Shown here piece after piece: positions 1 through 11,700 of a stretch of 64,000 nt of DNA. The position numbers and the translations under genes were made by a program. Below the pieces are notes generated by a model that was not told the DNA's origin, did no database searches, and saw nothing but the letters and a program-made list of their open reading frames with translations. Each line of letters begins with the position of its first letter. Position 1 is the stretch's first letter. This stretch comes from Agelas oroides. Taxonomy: Eukaryota > Porifera > Demospongiae > Agelasida > Agelasidae. Where the stretch lies: assembly GCA_949130485.1 (NCBI GenBank), contig OX422184.1, forward strand, positions 20,786,824-20,850,823, in the 5' to 3' direction.

Positions 1-2
1 AG

Positions 3-2479
3 ATGCTCACACAAGACCTGATTAGTAACTTTATGCGTGTGGTTCAGTACAACGGAGAGGGAGTTGAGGTAAACACTTTCTGTTGGCTATACATCAATGA
101 GTACTTTTTGGTGCTATTGTCTCATTGCAGCATATTAAATTGCACAACTACATGCAATATTGTACATGCATACATACTTAGGGCAACATCACCCTTGATG
201 ACCTGTGCAGCATCATGACCAACTCTTCCATCAACCCTGTCCTTTATCGTTTTGTTGCCATCAACAACCAACCTCCTTCTCAGCATTGCTTGGAGAGACA
301 CAACCTATGCCAATTTTCAAGGAGAAATTAACTTTTTGAAGGAAGTGGATTGGGATTCCCAAGGAGGTCAGACTTTAGCTAAATTAGATTTTGTTGCTGC
401 TGAGAGTTGCTGTGTACTGCAGCTCTGGCATATAGCATGTATATAGTTGACAATTACAGAACAGTGGTTTTACAGAGTTTTTCATATGGTGGAACCCTGC
501 TTAGTGAACATCCCTCAATTGCAGACATTTACACTAAACTGGGCACTTCCAAAAAATCCTTCTGTTCACTTCAATTCTTAAGCCCAGAGTAGGGAGGACA
601 TAGTACATGATAGCAACTATTAAATGACATTCCAAGGTCAAGAAGCTACAAGATACAGCTCTATGGAATGAAGTTACATGGGCACGATAGGCACACAAGG
701 TTTTCGAGCACAAGGTTTTCGACAAAGCTGAAGATGTCTTGCAGTAAAATGCCCAGCCTCTTGTGACTCACCTAGAGCAACTTGCTGTGAGGCAAGGTAT
801 ATTCACCAATTTTGACTAGCCAGATGGCTTCAATATAGTCAAAAATCCTATGCACCCATCATGACTTAGTTTATAGAGCTTGGAATGTCTTCAGAGAATA
901 CCAATTGTTGCTACAATGTTGTATCATGTCATGCTTAAGGCCCCTGAATAGCAGACACCCCACTACTCCATATAATGGACACTCCCAATTGCTTGCAAAC
1001 AGTACCTAACACACCTGATTTAGCAGACACTTGTCAACATTTTATAAGTTTGTCCACTGTCGCCTTTCGAGTTAACAACTTGACATTAGATTGGCACTGG
1101 TGCTATAGCATTTAGTTAGCGTTCCCTGTCAGCATATAGCTTGAAAGCTTGATAAATGTGGCCATAGCTACTGTGCTCAATATTGTGATGATGCTACTTC
1201 CACCTACTAAAAATGTACCGGATGCCCCTGAGTTAGAGGTACCATGTAAGTAGTGACAAAATGTTAACTCCCAATGGTGTAGAGGGATTCCAATGTATAC
1301 TGTATCAACTAGCCATAGATCAGCTGCTGTTATCGTTGTACTTTGTTGATACATACTGACAGATGGATACCACCGGTTTTTTGACCCCACTTGTGCATGT
1401 TGGGTAAAAATATACAATGATGTGTGTGTGTGTGTGTGTAGTTGTTATGAAAGAGTACACTTCTGCATCTATGTAAGTTTGACCAGGGCCATAGCAAGCT
1501 GTTTAGAGGTGGTGCGGCCAAAGTCACGTGTGTAAGCACACAAAACATAGGGGGGTCTGGGGACATACCTCTGCAGGAAATTTTTTTTTCAAATGACATG
1601 CTCAGAGATCGTGTCTGAAGCCACTTTAGGCCAAAAATGTCATATATTTTGCAAGGTTCACGGTCAAACCATTGCAGCTGCTGCCTGTGCTATGGCCCCG
1701 AATTTGAGGTGTGAAGTTGTTGGAGGTACTAAACTATATATACATATACAGAAACGCACTCTGTATCACAGGATGTACATTGTATCTTGAATATCAATTG
1801 GGAACTGGGTTGATTTTTTTTGTGGTTGCATCAAGTTGCATTAAAATCACCCCTTGCAACCAGCACAGGAAACTGGAATTGTATTAGCCACTATCCCAGT
1901 TCACACTCATCATGTCATGTGCATTACACTGTGTGATACAGATCCTATTGGAAGCCTTTCCACTTGTAGCAGGAGTTAGGAGGTCAGGTGGTGTTTATAC
2001 GAAGCTGCTCTGCATTTACTTACTGTATCAACCAATGCTATCACAATGTTCTTCCTTCTATTACAGAACGGCAGTGGAACTACCAAAAGTGTACTGAGTT
2101 TGGCTACTTTAAGACAACAGACTCCATCAAGCAACCCTTTGGGCACTTTCTTTCACTGGATTACTACATGAAACGGTGTGAACTGATCTTCAATATATCT
2201 TCTGACTCTGTTACTGCGTCTGTTGCTGCCACCAATGCCTATTATGGTGGTAAGGACATCCCTAAGAATGTCACCAACATTGTCTTTCCAAATGGCTCAA
2301 TTGATCCTTGGCATGCGCTGGGTGTTACCAAGAACATTTCAGAGTCACTGATCGCAATATTCATCAAAGGCATGGCTCACTGTGCTAACATGTATCCACC
2401 AAAAGACAGCGATCTTCCAGAGCTCATTGCTGCATGTGAGATGATCACACAACAAATTGGCTTGTGGTTAAACAAGTAG
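3..2479 (+). CDS. PRSS16/S28-family serine carboxypeptidase-like, 3' part
   Basis: C-terminal part of a peptidase family S28 protein (thymus-specific serine protease / lysosomal Pro-X carboxypeptidase type), normally a secreted or lysosomal enzyme. Proposed exons are about 3-68, 182-366 and 2067-2479, with donors GAG|GTAAAC and GAG|GTCAGA and acceptors ACTTAG and TTACAG. The last exon has the family block RQWNYQKCTEFGYF, then NGSIDPWHALG carrying the catalytic Asp, and GMAHCANMYPP carrying the catalytic His. It ends at TAG 2477-2479. The Ser nucleophile and signal peptide lie upstream, outside the window. The middle exon needs a one-base shift near 290-296 (from INNQPPSQHC to TTYANFQGEINFLKEVDWD). 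Either the gene is damaged here or there is a base error. Family assignment is strong; functionality is uncertain. Confidence 0.85.
620..935. repeat. dispersed repeat, copy 1 (in S28 intron)
   Basis: Shares a series of blocks with 26350-26620: GACATTCCAAGG-CAAGAA, a TCTAGCCAG-GGCTTCA segment, AAAAATCC-TGTGCCCA and a GGAAT-T-G block. It is diverged and non-coding, and the element type is not recognised. The rest of this 1.7-kb intron holds only a (TG)n run at 1419-1438 and a weak inverted repeat at about 1483-1697 (GGGCCATAGCAAG / TGTGCTATGGCCC). Confidence 0.5.
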
Positions 2480-3338
2480 TCCAAAGGTCATTTTGAACAT
2501 GGATAGTTTCAGGTTATGTAATAATTTTGTGCCAGGTGTGTGCTTATAGCTAGTTTAAAATTGATTCTACCCCAAACTGTCCCATTTTTACTTAATTTAG
2601 AGTATTGTAATTGTTTGCTTGGATTTATACCATTTTGTAACTAGGAGATGTGCTTCATTTCCAGTGTGGCCTAGCAAGATGCTCTTCAGTGATTTGCACA
2701 ATGCACTTTAGCAATCCCTATAACACACACATACTGAACTGAAAAAAAAAAAGGGTTATCTTCACTGTGAATTTGTTTCATTATATTAACACAGTTAGGT
2801 TTTGTGTATGCGGTAAATAGCTTAGCTAAACTGGCCATGTGGGGTAAGTTCAGCATAGCCTATGAGAATCTGCTCACACTAAATGTTTTATGTACTTGGG
2901 TAAATCAACTGCAAGTGTACACACCATATAGGCAACTCGTGCAAGAGGTCCTGCATGGGGTTGATTCCCAGGAAATGTCAGTTTTCACCTTTCTCTCTTT
3001 GCCTCATATCATCAAAATAATAATGTCCTTATGGTGTTGCTGAGATCAACAGAACAATTTTGTCATTTGACTAGGAATGCATGAGGCCTGGTATTGGCAG
3101 AAACGCATCCTGCGCAGTGGGTGACTTTACATAACATCTAGACCTTTTTATTAAGGAAATGTGATCCATTGATTGTTCATACATAATTATAATTACCATA
3201 AATGCAGCTCAACTCTATGCTAATTATTTGCTTGGAGCCATGTTTCACAAGTGTTTTTAAAGATTATGAGACAGCTAGACTGAACTACACGAAAGTCTGA
3301 AAAGAGAACTAGGCATACAAAGACACCCATACTGATTT
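2480..3338. other. intergenic spacer between convergent genes
   Basis: Space between the stop of the S28 gene (+) and the stop of the death-domain gene (-). No exon is recognised. A minus-strand AATAAA (plus-strand TTTATT, about 3147-3152) lies some 190 bases beyond the minus-strand stop and could serve as its polyadenylation signal. An A-run occurs near 2742-2752. Confidence 0.4.
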
Positions 3339-6300
3339 TTACAGAAGTTCTGAAAGTACATCATCTGCTAGTACACTGAACCCAGTATGTCTCAGCTTAA
3401 CTATAAGGAATTCCCATGTCTTAGCTGTTTGTGTATCACCAGCAGTACTCAACCATCGGTAAAACACTTCCTCACATGCTGGAGTAGTTTGAAAGGAGAC
3501 ATCACGTTGGATTGCTTTAACCACTGCTGCATCAAACCCCATAGCATATGCAACATTTTCCCACTTGTGAGACACTTGTTCAATAACCTTTATCACCCTT
3601 CCAGACTGTCCAGTAAAGCGGTGGAGATGGCCAAGTGTTGGGATGTCAACTGCATGAGAAATATTATACCATACATGAAGCAGACTAGTAAATCTTTGCA
3701 AGTTACAGTCATAGTAAGTAGATGTGGTGAGGAACAGTGGACTTCATACTAATTCATCACGGAAATTTAACAAAGTGCACAGACCAGCATCTTACTTTTT
3801 CTCGGGGTCTCCTTTACCATAGAGTGACTTTCATCCAATTCTGAAAGAATGAAAACACCAAATTACAAGCCCCCTTAACTTGCGGCACTTAGGTCAATAT
3901 ATACATACACATTTTTATCATACGTCTAACTCACGGTAATGTATGGGAGTCAATGGGGAAGCCTTGCAGCAGCACGCAGTTTATTAAAAAGCCGTATTTT
4001 TTACTACAAGTCACGCGAGAATCCGAATCAGTACTACAAGTCATGCGAGAATCCGTATCAGGCACTACAAGTCACATGCGTGCGTCTGGACGTGCAATGG
4101 TTCGTATGAAATCATTATGACCATAGTACCAAGCTATACCGGAAAAAATATCACTCTTTTGTTGCCGTTGGCATTGTACTCATACTGCGCACTCGTAACA
4201 ATACAGACGGCAACAATCTTGTGATATTTTCCGGTATAGCTTTCTACTATGGTGATACTTATATAGTACTGACCTTGCATATTCATGGGAGCTTGTATAG
4301 GAAGATGAAGCAGAACAAACGAGGGTGTTTGTAGCCCCTTCAAATTTAATACATAAAACAGTTGTCGTATAGATTCTCGATTGGATGCTTGTGCCAAAAG
4401 TTTGCATTCAGGAGGCTGTCGGCCAGGCCTGAAGTAACCAGCACTTTCCATCTTAATCTGCATGTGATGATCAAGAATAACATCACCACATATAGGTATC
4501 ATTGGCAAACATTGTTCTTTTTACAGTATCAGGCCGTGGTGTAGTTCTAGACATTTCTAATTGAAGACTCAGAACAAGACGGGCTAGGTCATTCGCTTGC
4601 TGGCCATCTTATTTTTAGTTGGCATACATTGTTGTGGATATGTGACTTTTATATGCTACATGCATATATGACATCATTATTGCAGACATACATGTACATA
4701 CGTGGATATTACAAGTACCCGTGTGAATGAGAGACAGGCAGACAGGCTGCATGTAAAGCTATTTCATTCTCTTGTTCTGAGCCTTCAATTAGAATGTCTA
4801 GAACTATACCACAGCCTGATACTGTAAAAAGAACAATGCAAAAACACTTGGGTTACTTCAACCACATGCAGTTTTAGGTTGTCTCAGTTGCATCAGTGTG
4901 ACTAAGGAATCCTACCAATTAGGTTTACATTAGCTAGTCTCCTTTTTCAGAAAACCTATTTGGCTACATTCCTGGCATTTCTACCACAACTATGCAACCA
5001 AGGAACTCCTCCAGGGACAGATGTTTGAGGTCGAAGCGGGTGGCCATTAAACCTCACCAGAAATGCTAATCCACATGGTTTGACAGGAGATACTATAATT
5101 TAACAAAAGGGAGAAAACTAACTATACTCTGATTCAAATTGTAAGCATGCACTCCTTGAACTTTACGTATCACACACACTAAAGGAATGCAACTGAGGTG
5201 ACCAAAATATGGTTGAAGTAACCTAACCTTTTTGCAGAGCTAAATCAGCTTGCTACTATACAGAACAAAGAAATTTCATGCTAAAGAAGATCTAGCATAT
5301 CTTACCAAAGGTGGATACATGCAGGGTCTAATATGCCATCCTCCCTTTGTGGTTTCACCGTCCTTATCGATATCTAGCAACACCTGATCGCTGTCATCAT
5401 CAAACGTAACTTCACAGCCACAAAGTTCATTTTGTCTTTCATATCGAGTTTCAATTGCCTGTGGAAAGAAATAGTATCACACTTCTGCCTGTGTAGTGGT
5501 AATTGCATTACAGATATAAATATGTACCTGTACGTGAACTTCCAGGTTCTTGATCAGAATGAGGTAGATGTACTTTGTAGTCAGAGCTACACTTTCTTGG
5601 TACACTTTGATACAGTATCGTACTGAGAACAGTGACATAATACCTTTCCACACCGCTGCATACCATGAGAAACCATGCAGTGAGATTCTTCCATGTGTAT
5701 TTCTGTCATCAAAATGGCCACCATCAATGTATGAAAAGGTTGCTGTTTCCCAATCAGCAGACTGGCTGGTCACAAACCACAACATATCTTGACGGCCTTC
5801 TGTTAATATACAGCAATGTTCAATTTCCATATCCACGTCTTTAGCTAAAGCGCTTGGAGATGTCATACTGATGTGGTAAACTGCACTAACAAGTTGGGTG
5901 TTCTCGGGTAGTTCAAGGTAGTTGTTGGGTAGAAACACCTTCACCTGTATGGTACAGTCACTAACTCCTTTCTTCAACGCATTTCTGGGTACATGCAACT
6001 TGAAGCCAAAGCCCTTCCAGTGAAGTTCTTGTGCCTCATTCCCAGTGATCTTAAAACTTGTCTTCCCAGCAATTTCCTGCGGGGCAAAGTATATATGTAA
6101 TGGATGTGCACGAGACTGCATGCATATGCAATGTATACAGTCCTGGTTACCCGTGTTTGACATATACTGGTAGTTTGTAAGATGGAAGGAATGGCTGAGT
6201 ATGAGGTTGTACAGTAGAAGAAGGGGAAGTATTTAAGGGTGCAGGAGCACAGGTACAGCGTAGCTGAACATCCAAGTAAGCCAGAACTACCCTCATCACC

Positions 6301-7741
6301 TTAGTACTATACTTCCAGTGCTAGTATGTATACATCAAGAACTTCACTTCTGCATGCAGTGCTAGTATGTATCAAGAACATCACTTCCTGACTACTATTA
6401 CAATCTGAGACTGAGAAGTAAACACAAGCAATATACTTTGAAGTGATTTGACAAAGTTTTCTGTTTGAATTCGCTAGATGTAATCTAATTCTTCAATTTA
6501 TTGGTGGTAACCCCTCCCCAACCCTTGGTATGATGTGCTTTGCTGGACATGGCTATCGGATGGAGTACTACAGATTGTTACTAACATAACTTTGTGGTTT
6601 ACATCAACCATAAAATTTGCACTCACAAATAGAACTTCTTGGAATACCATAGTATTCATTGGATGACAGTCAGTGTCAAGGCTGATTAGCAATGACTATA
6701 TACCATTCACTAATTATCATAACCCATCATCTTGCAAACAGTTAAATAAGGCTGGACATTACTCTCCTGTATTTGGACTCACATGAAAATTTACAGGCAC
6801 GTATCTACTTATGCAATGGCTAGCAATACTTGCACAATAAAAATAGTACACAATCTTACCAAAATATATCTACGCCACTTTAGGTAGCCATTTTGCTCAA
6901 AGATGTACCTCTGTGTATCTTTAGTCAGACGAACGTGCTGTTCGACAATTACTTGTGCTTTCCAGTTGGGGTTGCTATCTCGCAAAATGATGTGTCCTAG
7001 CCATGAACAGAACACTCCAATCAATAGCCCAATGATAGCAAGTTCGTAATCACTTTGACTTTTTGTTCGTCCACTGAGTCCAACTCCCATCACGTATGAT
7101 GCACAAAGCAGACTCATTGTAAACTGCGCATATTGCAACAAGTGATAACCAAACACCATTCCAAACCCAACTCCTACTCCCTGCAATAATCCTAGCGACA
7201 GAAAAAGTTGTACACATAAGTACCCTTTACCATTCAAAACCTTTATGACTTGTACTCCCCATTCTGGATTTCGTACACTCCTCTCAATCATTCCTAGTAG
7301 CAGCCCTATCATCAATGCAAATAACACTCCAACCACTAGCTGAAACCGGTGTCCAATTGACATGCCAAAGACCATTCCAATTGCAAGTCCGATTATTACG
7401 GTGATACCTTCCATTAATTCTATTGCGAGCCCAACTGAGTCAAATCCATACAATACAAACTTCCAACCAAACCAGCCCAGCACAACTGTAACAACCAAAC
7501 CACCAATATTCTTTACACGGTATCCATGATAGCGATATGTCTGGCTCGGTTCAATGTAAGAACTCTTGGAGGGATCCATTACCCTTAGGGTAAATTTCCC
7601 TTCCTTCAATTGGCCCCATTCCTTCGTGGACTCTGGATCAATGTATCCCCAGGTTTTCACGGGGCTTACGAGAGACTTGTCTTCGATATGAACGGCCAAC
7701 TGTCTCTTAGTACTGTTGCTTACTGTCAAACTTGCAGCCAT
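3339..7741 (-). CDS. Six-TM + ZU5 + UPA-like + death-domain protein
   Basis: Five minus-strand exons join in frame: 7741-6860 (phase 0), 6076-5528 (0), 5458-5306 (0), 4457-4274 (1), 3649-3339, giving about 692 residues. Start ATG is at 7741-7739; the frame is open slightly further but has no other ATG nearby. Residues about 77-253 hold six hydrophobic segments (for example VVTVVLGWFGWKFVLYGF, VVGVLFALMIGLLLGMI, AIIGLLIGVFCSWLGHII). Residues about 295-440 are ZU5-like (WKGFGFKLHVPRNALKKG, CTIQVKVFLPNNY, DVDMEIEHCCIL). About 445-530 resemble UPA (VRYCIKVYQ, VTFDDDSDQVLLDID). The C-terminus is a death domain (KWENVAYAMGF, YRWLSTAG, TWEFLIVKLRHTGFSVLADDVL). ZU5-UPA-death proteins (UNC5, PIDD, ankyrin) act in receptor or death signalling. 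A multi-pass N-terminus on this set is unusual. The role in membrane-anchored signalling is inferred. Confidence 0.8.
4117..4256. repeat. short inverted repeat (hairpin) in intron
   Basis: Arms 4117-4153 and 4221-4256 are near-complementary (CCATAGTACCAAGCTATACC / GGTATAGCTTTCTACTATGG) around a 67-base loop. It lies in the last intron of the death-domain gene. Probably a small non-autonomous foldback element; no target duplication was identified. Confidence 0.6.
4507..4838. mobile_element. non-autonomous inverted-repeat element
   Basis: Terminal inverted repeats of roughly 70 bases: left CATTGTTCTTTTTACAGTAT through TCTAGACATTTCTAATTGAAG and TCAGAACAAGA; right TCTTGTTCTGAGCCTTCAAT through ATACTGTAAAAAGAACAATG. 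The interior is A+T-rich and non-coding. It directly abuts the next element at 4838. Some of the left arm overlaps the intron just outside the exon at 4457-4274. Confidence 0.65.
4838..5237. mobile_element. CACTGTAAAAAC-family MITE, copy 1
   Basis: Ends read AAAAACACTTGGGTTACTTC and GGTTGAAGTAACCTAACCTT-TTTGCAG, in inverted orientation. The same ends and subterminal block (GTTGTCTCAGTTGCAT / ATGCAACTGAGGTGACC) occur at 11276-11742, 11985-12334 and 28313-28732. It is non-coding and lies in an intron of the death-domain gene. TA dinucleotides flank the better-preserved copies, which suggests Tc1/mariner-type mobilisation. Confidence 0.75.
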
Positions 7742-8030
7742 CCTCAATTAAGGGTCGGCTTGTGCAGAGGGTGGGGTCTGACTAGCAAGATTGGCGGCCT
7801 TTCGTAGTTACTTTTGGTGATGTCAAGCCCCCGTTTTCATTTCACCAAATCCGCGGCCAATATTCACGTAGCCGGTACTCGGATAGGGTGTGGCAACGCG
7901 AGACTAATAATATCCGGAGAGCGAAAACGACAATTCCGGTTATATCTCCAATTCGGGAATGACTCTTGCATGTATATAAGTTTTCGGAATTGCACACAAT
8001 ACTTTCAGACAAATTTAAGATTGCATGTAG

Positions 8031-8695
8031 CAGTGGCGGATCTAGAAATTTAGAAAGGGGGGTTCAGTCACTGGCGCGCGAAGCGCGCCGGAAAATTTTT
8101 GGGGTTGCCACGCCCACTTTCGGTCACGCGAACGCATTCATAATAAAATATAGCTGGAAGGCCGAACCGAGAGGTCTGTCACAAAAGAAATCTCGTACAC
8201 TGTCGGACAGTGTTGTTTTAGTTAACCATAACTTTAACTAAATACATTTTAGTATGGCCTTTTTAAAATTTAGTTAACCAAAATTACAACTAACTATTGC
8301 TAAGCTGGGAACTATAACTAAAATATCCAAGAACATACAAGAAGAAACCTGTCAGCTGAAATCCAGAAATCCAAACTGAAATCCAGAAATCCGCTCTGAA
8401 ATCCGAAATCCACGTGAAATCCAGTGGATTTCGAAATCTCGTATGCCGAGGCGCGCCGTGGCGAACCCCTCGGGCCGAACTGAATATCTCGAAGCAACTC
8501 TAGGCCTAGTCAAACGTCTGGAGATCAGTAAGGAACTGATACTTGAGTGTGTAACTGTGCCTGGTTGTTGTTGCTGCATGCCACTGCTGCATAATCATTT
8601 GATGGTCTCGTGCAGTTATGTACGCAAAAATACATTGCTAGCCGCCAAAGGGGGGTGCATTTGCACCCCCCTTACCCCCCCTAAATCCGCCACTG
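8031..8695. mobile_element. hAT-like non-autonomous element (CAGTGGCGGA ends)
   Basis: Inverted ends CAGTGGCGGATCTAGAAATT and TAAATCCGCCACTG bound a 665-base segment between the divergent death-domain gene and copy A. The CAGTGGCGGA terminus is typical of hAT-type elements. The expected 8-bp duplication is not clean: flanks share only TGTAG. Inside are two blocks also found at 58316-58575: a GTCACAAAAGAAATCTCGTA segment and GAAATCCAGAAATCC repeats (8355-8440). Confidence 0.65.
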
Positions 8696-8737
8696 TGTAG
8701 CTACGCAGTATTGTCTTACCTGCGAGAATTGCGGAAG

Positions 8738-11700
8738 ATGCGTTTTAAAACGGAAGGTTGGGCTCGGAAGGTAAGCATGCCATTAATAGCTACGTAGCTA
8801 GCTAGCGATGTTGGGTGAAAATTAATAATTTGTGTATTTGAATAGGGCATGAAAAGGCGAGCTTAGCGATACCCGTATATAATACTGAGTCAAACTAGCA
8901 GTTTGTGGTTGTATGTTAACACTCAAGTGTAACTTTTCTGCACAAGAGGTATAACCTGGCACACCAAAACAACAGACACTACACAGCAAAATGCCGCTGT
9001 AAAATGTGGCGTTACACTGACATGTTGCAGTTGTTTGTGTGTTGAGCACTAGACATAATTATAACAATAATTATCGTTTGCTTCATCATATCTGTCACAG
9101 TTTGAGTGAACTGAACTGATGATGTAATGTAGCTGCACTAGATGGTTGTTTGGGTCTGTTAACATATCTGTCACAGCAGTCAGTTTGAGTGAACTGAACT
9201 GATGATGTAATGTAGCTGCACTAGACGGTTGTTTGGTTCTGTTAACATATCTGTCACAGCAGTCAGTTTGAGTGAACAGATTGAGATAGAAACAGATTTT
9301 GCTATGAGGAAGCTAGCCTGCTCAGCATCTACATGCCACTATACGAAAATGTCTGTGTAATAGTGAAACTGGTACAGTTTGCTTGTGAGTATACAAAGGA
9401 AAGTGATATGTTATGTTATTGGCTTTCCCAAAATTATAGCAATTCCTGAAGCCTGACATTTTTGAAACAAACAGCTTGTTCTCAGGAATGTGCTACGAGT
9501 GACCAACACATATTAAACAATGCTCTTTGTAAAAAAAATCATTGGTTGTCCAAACAAATTGGCTCTAGTTTTGTCATTTTCGTTCAATTAGAATTTGTGG
9601 AAAAATTAAACTTCCGTATCAACAAAGTTCACAACGACCAATGGTAATTTTTCGATACAGCTCACTGAGAGCTTTCTTCTGGTGATATTTGGATGATAAT
9701 GGCCAGTGCCTGCAGTTATTGATGGAAGTTTTGACGGTCCAGAATCACTACTAAAATAAATGCTTGTCATTACAGTGTGGCAAGACTTGAAGAGCCAGCA
9801 TTTTGCAGACCATTTTAACCATTAGTATTCACACATCTGCAGCATGTTAACAGTATATAGCTATGTGTGTGAGTGCAACAGTATACAGTGCATGTGTGCT
9901 GTACTCATCTGGCCTATTACTGATCATTGTCTACAAGCCTGTAATATTTCACTCTGCAGGTTGCTCTTCCTCTGCTCATAGTCTCTGCTGCTGCTTGGGT
10001 TGTGTATGCGGTAGGCTGCAGCTTGCTGTATAATGAAATGTCGAGGTAAGTATAGTGTATAACTGCTTGAACATTGCAGTAAAAGGTTGGGTGATTACAC
10101 CAAGGACTAGCCTTGTATCCAGAGTGCTAAACTACAACGGCAACAAAAATGGAAATGTGCATGGTACAAAGTTGAAAGTTGATTGTTTATGTGCATTTCT
10201 ATTTTGGGATAGGAAATAATTATTAAGAATTTGCTGTTTGAAGTTGTTACCGTGGTAGCAGACAAGCTGAACAGGGAGTGGTTGAAAGGTTTATTGTATA
10301 AGAGGACGCTGTTCAAGATAAGTGAACATCTGAAGTGTGAGCTCACTGATAACACTACTCCGTTAAAGTAACCTCACAGAGTAGTTACTCCAGTTTCAGG
10401 ATTCATTAAACTGGTGAGTATATACTATGAAAAGAATTTACACACTGTAATCACTATCATCATCCTCTTCAAAATTCCATCAGCCACTTATCTGCATGCT
10501 AGCTAATGGCCTAATGCACATGTACATATTAACCCTTTAACTACGAATGACGACTATAGTTGTCATCAAAATTCGGCCGCATGTTATCAGTTGGCGCATT
10601 CCGTTTTGAAGATAGGTTCTGTGCTAGCAGAAAGGGTGGGACAGGGGGAGGTGGGTGGGTGCACCGCTCTGGGTGACAGTGCATGGCGGCTGTTGCAGCT
10701 GGCTATAGAAAAGGCCTGGTCAGCGCTGGATGGCCCGTTCTTCTGCTTTCTTGTACAAACTGGCATAGAAAACGGTCCTTTCACCTTGTAGGGTCTCCAT
10801 TTCTGGCTTTTTAGGCAGCTTTCAGTCTGGAGGAGCGTTCTCTGGTTGGAGGGCCCTGACTATTGAACGCTCAGTGATGAGTGGGTGTGGTCAGGGTCAT
10901 AAACCTGCAAAGAACTTCTGAAGGAAGCTGCGGATCAAGTTTCTCGGGCTAACTCCTGGCAGAAGTGGAAATACAGGTGAAAGAAGGTGGGACTAGTCTA
11001 AATAAGAGCTTCAGGGAATATAATTTAGTATTTAAAGGGCTAAGACAAGTGTTTGTGGTAGCTCTATGTTTATAGAATTGTGAGGGGGCGATGGATGATG
11101 ATATGTTTGCGAATTCTCCTAATAGTATCACTGCAGAAAACTGTTGGTTTTCTTATGCAATTAGCAAAAATATACAGTTTCTATATGCAACCACTCTGTA
11201 CTTACCAGTTTGGTGAACCCTGAAACTGGAGTAACCACCCATGCAGAGGTTGTTTTAACTAAGTAGTTTTGGCTACACTGTAAAAACATTTGGGTTACTT
11301 CAACCATATTTTGGTCATCTCAGTTGCATGCCTGCTGTGTAAGTGAAACATTAGCTATGAACTTCATCAAGAGATGCTTACAATTTGAATCAAAGTGTAG
11401 TTGAGAAGCTTCTCCCTTTTGTTAAATTAGGATCATCTTGCAGAAAGCCTATAAATCAGCATTTCTGGTAAGGTTTGGTGTTTCTTAGATCCTACACATC
11501 CACCTCTGGAGGAGTTCCTTGGTTGCATGATTATGGTAGAAATGCCAGGAATGTAGCCAAATAGCTAGGCTTTCTGCAAGAAGTTCCTAAGTTAACAAAA
11601 AGGAGAAGCGTCTCAACTACACTTAAAAGCTTTCAATCAAATTGGAAGCATCCCTTGAAGTTTGTAACGTGTCACGTACACAACAGGCATGCAATTGAGA

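Noticed and set aside
4134-4260. Extending the minus-strand exon past 4274 to an in-frame stop
   Set aside because: The donor CAAG|GTCAGT at 4274 joins in phase to the death-domain exon. The read-through sequence is part of a hairpin.
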